The position numbers and the translations under genes were made by a program. The notes below the pieces were generated by a model. The model worked only from the letters and a program-made list of their open reading frames with translations. It did not search any database and was not told where the DNA came from. This document shows, piece by piece, positions 30,863 to 32,164 of a stretch of 32,164 nt of DNA. Positions within the stretch are counted from its first letter, which is position 1. Each line of letters begins with the position of its first letter. This DNA is from DATKPC01 sp035524275 (GTDB lineage Bacteria; Pseudomonadota; Gammaproteobacteria; Burkholderiales; Burkholderiaceae_F): positions 1-32,164 of the forward strand of contig DATKPC010000072.1 of NCBI GenBank assembly GCA_035524275.1, in the 5' to 3' direction.

Positions 30863-31972
30863 ATGAGATTCAACGACTTTCCGATGGGAACGCGGATCTG
30901 GATCGGCGCCGCCACCACGATGGCGACGTTCGCGGCCGCGGGTGTGCTCGGCGCCGGCGCGATCGCTCGCGGAGGGTATGCCTGGGCCGGGCTGGGCTAC
31001 GCGGTCGCCGCAGCCGCGAGCGCCGTCGCGACATGGTTCGTCGTGCGCAGCATCGTCGACCCGTTCCAGAAGGCCGTCGACGTCACGGTCGGGATCGCCC
31101 GCGGCGAACTCGACCACAAGTTCAAGTCGGAATCGCGGGACGAATTCGGCTGGCTGATGCATGAACTGAAGCAGATGCAGAAGAGCCTCGGGGCCTCGGT
31201 CCATCGCATTCGGGAGGCGTCGGAAACCGTCAATCTCGCGTCGGCCGAGATCGCGAGCGGCAGCGCGGACCTCTCGGCGCGGACGGAGGAGCAGGCGGCG
31301 TCGCTGCAGGGTGCCGCGTCCTCGATGGAGGACCTGGCGGCCACGCTGCGCCGCCACGCGGACCAGGCGCGGTCCGCGAACGAGTTGGCCGATGCGGCCG
31401 CGCAGGTGGCGCGGCGCGGCGGCAGCGTCGTTGCCGACGTCGTGGCGACGATGGGCGAGATCAATGCGAGCGCCGCGCGGATCGCCGACATCATCGGCGT
31501 CATCGACGGCATCGCGTTCCAGACCAACATCCTGGCGCTGAACGCCGCCGTCGAGGCGGCGCGTGCCGGCGAGCAGGGCCGCGGCTTCGCGGTCGTCGCC
31601 TCCGAAGTCCGCAGTCTTGCGCAGCGCAGCGCGACGGCGGCCAAGGAGATCAAGGTGCTGATCGGCGATTCGCTCGACCGCGTCGGCGCGGGCGCGCGGC
31701 AGGTCGACGAGGCCGGGCGGACGATGGGGCAGATCGTCGACGGCGTGAATGGCGTGAGCCGGATCATGGCGGAGTTGGCCGCGGCCGGCGACGCGCAGAG
31801 CGGCGGCATCCAGCAGTTGAACGAGTCGGTCGCGCAGATGGACCGCACGACGCAACAGAATGCGGCCATGGTCGAGCAGACGGCGGCCGCGGCGGCCTCG
31901 ATGAAGGAGCAGGCCGCGGCGCTCGCCGACATCGTCAGCGGTTTTCGCGTTCCGCCACAGAAGGGGAACTGA
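30863..31972 (+). CDS. Methyl-accepting chemotaxis protein lacking a periplasmic sensor domain
   Basis: A 369-residue chemoreceptor. ATG 30863 is supported by CAGGAG 6 nt upstream. Two transmembrane helices (about 12-34 and 38-62) are joined by only a few residues, so there is no periplasmic ligand-binding domain. A HAMP segment follows (about 63-115, RSIVDPFQKAVDV, DEFGWLMHELKQM) and then a cytoplasmic signalling coiled coil. The highly conserved tip is IDGIAFQTNILALNAAVEAARAGEQGRGFAVVASEVR. No C-terminal CheR-binding pentapeptide is present (ends VPPQKGN). It may sense membrane or energy state or act with other receptors. No che genes are in the window. Confidence 0.93.
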   Translation: MRFNDFPMGTRIWIGAATTMATFAAAGVLGAGAIARGGYAWAGLGYAVAAAASAVATWFVVRSIVDPFQKAVDVTVGIARGELDHKFKSESRDEFGWLMHELKQMQKSLGASVHRIREASETVNLASAEIASGSADLSARTEEQAASLQGAASSMEDLAATLRRHADQARSANELADAAAQVARRGGSVVADVVATMGEINASAARIADIIGVIDGIAFQTNILALNAAVEAARAGEQGRGFAVVASEVRSLAQRSATAAKEIKVLIGDSLDRVGAGARQVDEAGRTMGQIVDGVNGVSRIMAELAAAGDAQSGGIQQLNESVAQMDRTTQQNAAMVEQTAAAAASMKEQAAALADIVSGFRVPPQKGN

Positions 31973-32061
31973 CGTCGGCGCGGCCGAGCGCCGCCCGACT
32001 TCGGTCCGGTTCGTACCTCAAGACCACCCTCTCCATGAACCATAGCTGATTTGTGGGTGGA

Positions 32062-32163
32062 TTAAGCGGGGACGAGGCGATAGCCGAGGTCGATGGCGAG
32101 GCGCTGGGCGGCGCGTTGCTTGGACTCGAGGATTTTTAGTTCGTAATGGCGAACGCCGGTTTC
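32062..32163 (-). CDS. 3' end of a minus-strand reading frame at the right edge (unidentified)
   Basis: The minus strand reads 33 codons without a stop from the window edge to TAA at 32062-32064, with a plausible protein end (VRHYELKILESKQRAAQRL, then GYRLVPA). The local sequence is less GC-rich than its surroundings. A transposase C-terminus at an insertion-sequence edge is possible, but I cannot assign it. The stretch 31973-32061 holds no gene I can support. Confidence 0.4.
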   Translation of the reverse strand, partial: ETGVRHYELKILESKQRAAQRLAIDLGYRLVPA

Positions 32164-32164
32164 G

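Overview
The window is a GC-rich, tightly packed piece of a methylotrophic bacterial chromosome. I infer a proteobacterium, most likely a betaproteobacterium. The reasons are the combination of a lanthanide-type methanol dehydrogenase (xoxF), the tetrahydromethanopterin (H4MPT) genes fhcBADC, mtdB, mch and fae, and an archaeal-type DmrB flavoprotein. No mxaFI, PQQ biosynthesis, mtdA, formate dehydrogenase, rRNA or tRNA gene is visible, so species-level placement is not possible.

Layout. (1) 1-4076: a partial tannase/feruloyl-esterase gene, a membrane-bound diguanylate cyclase, an orphan ModA-like periplasmic binding protein and an orphan NarL-type response regulator. (2) 4096-7886: a quinoprotein-associated periplasmic set. 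It holds a metallo-beta-lactamase-fold protein whose metal ligands are mostly lost, a small Cys-rich secreted protein, a SoxYZ-like fused carrier with one cysteine, an intact zinc-metallohydrolase lipoprotein and a pterin carbinolamine dehydratase. (3) 7887-12950: a 470-bp control region with inverted GACAAT half-sites, then xoxF, a strong intrinsic terminator, a dihydroneopterin-aldolase-like gene, xoxG, xoxJ and an unrecognised secreted protein. (4) 12970-13116: a near-perfect 50-bp inverted repeat between convergent operons. (5) 13172-17912 (minus): fhcB-fhcA-fhcD-fhcC. (6) 18282-25039 (plus): mptG, mtdB, an ATP-grasp gene, mch, a RimK-like ATP-grasp gene, a CitG-like gene and fae, closed by a terminator. 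(7) 25130-30655: a HisA-like gene, a third ATP-grasp ligase, an MfnF-like protein, an amino-acid-kinase-like protein, MfnB, a DUF447 protein and DmrB. These fit methylofuran and H4MPT biosynthesis. (8) 30863-32164: a chemoreceptor with almost no periplasmic domain, and at the right edge the 3' end of a minus-strand reading frame.

How the parts work together. XoxF oxidises methanol in the periplasm and passes electrons to the cytochrome XoxG, assisted by XoxJ. Fae condenses formaldehyde with H4MPT, MtdB oxidises methylene-H4MPT, Mch hydrolyses methenyl-H4MPT, and FhcABCD moves the formyl group to methylofuran and releases formate. MptG, DmrB, MfnB, the kinase, the MfnF-like protein and the three ATP-grasp ligases plausibly make the two C1 carriers. 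The SoxYZ-like carrier and metallohydrolases next to xoxF form a periplasmic module whose chemistry is not established, and I regard it as the most interesting part of the window.
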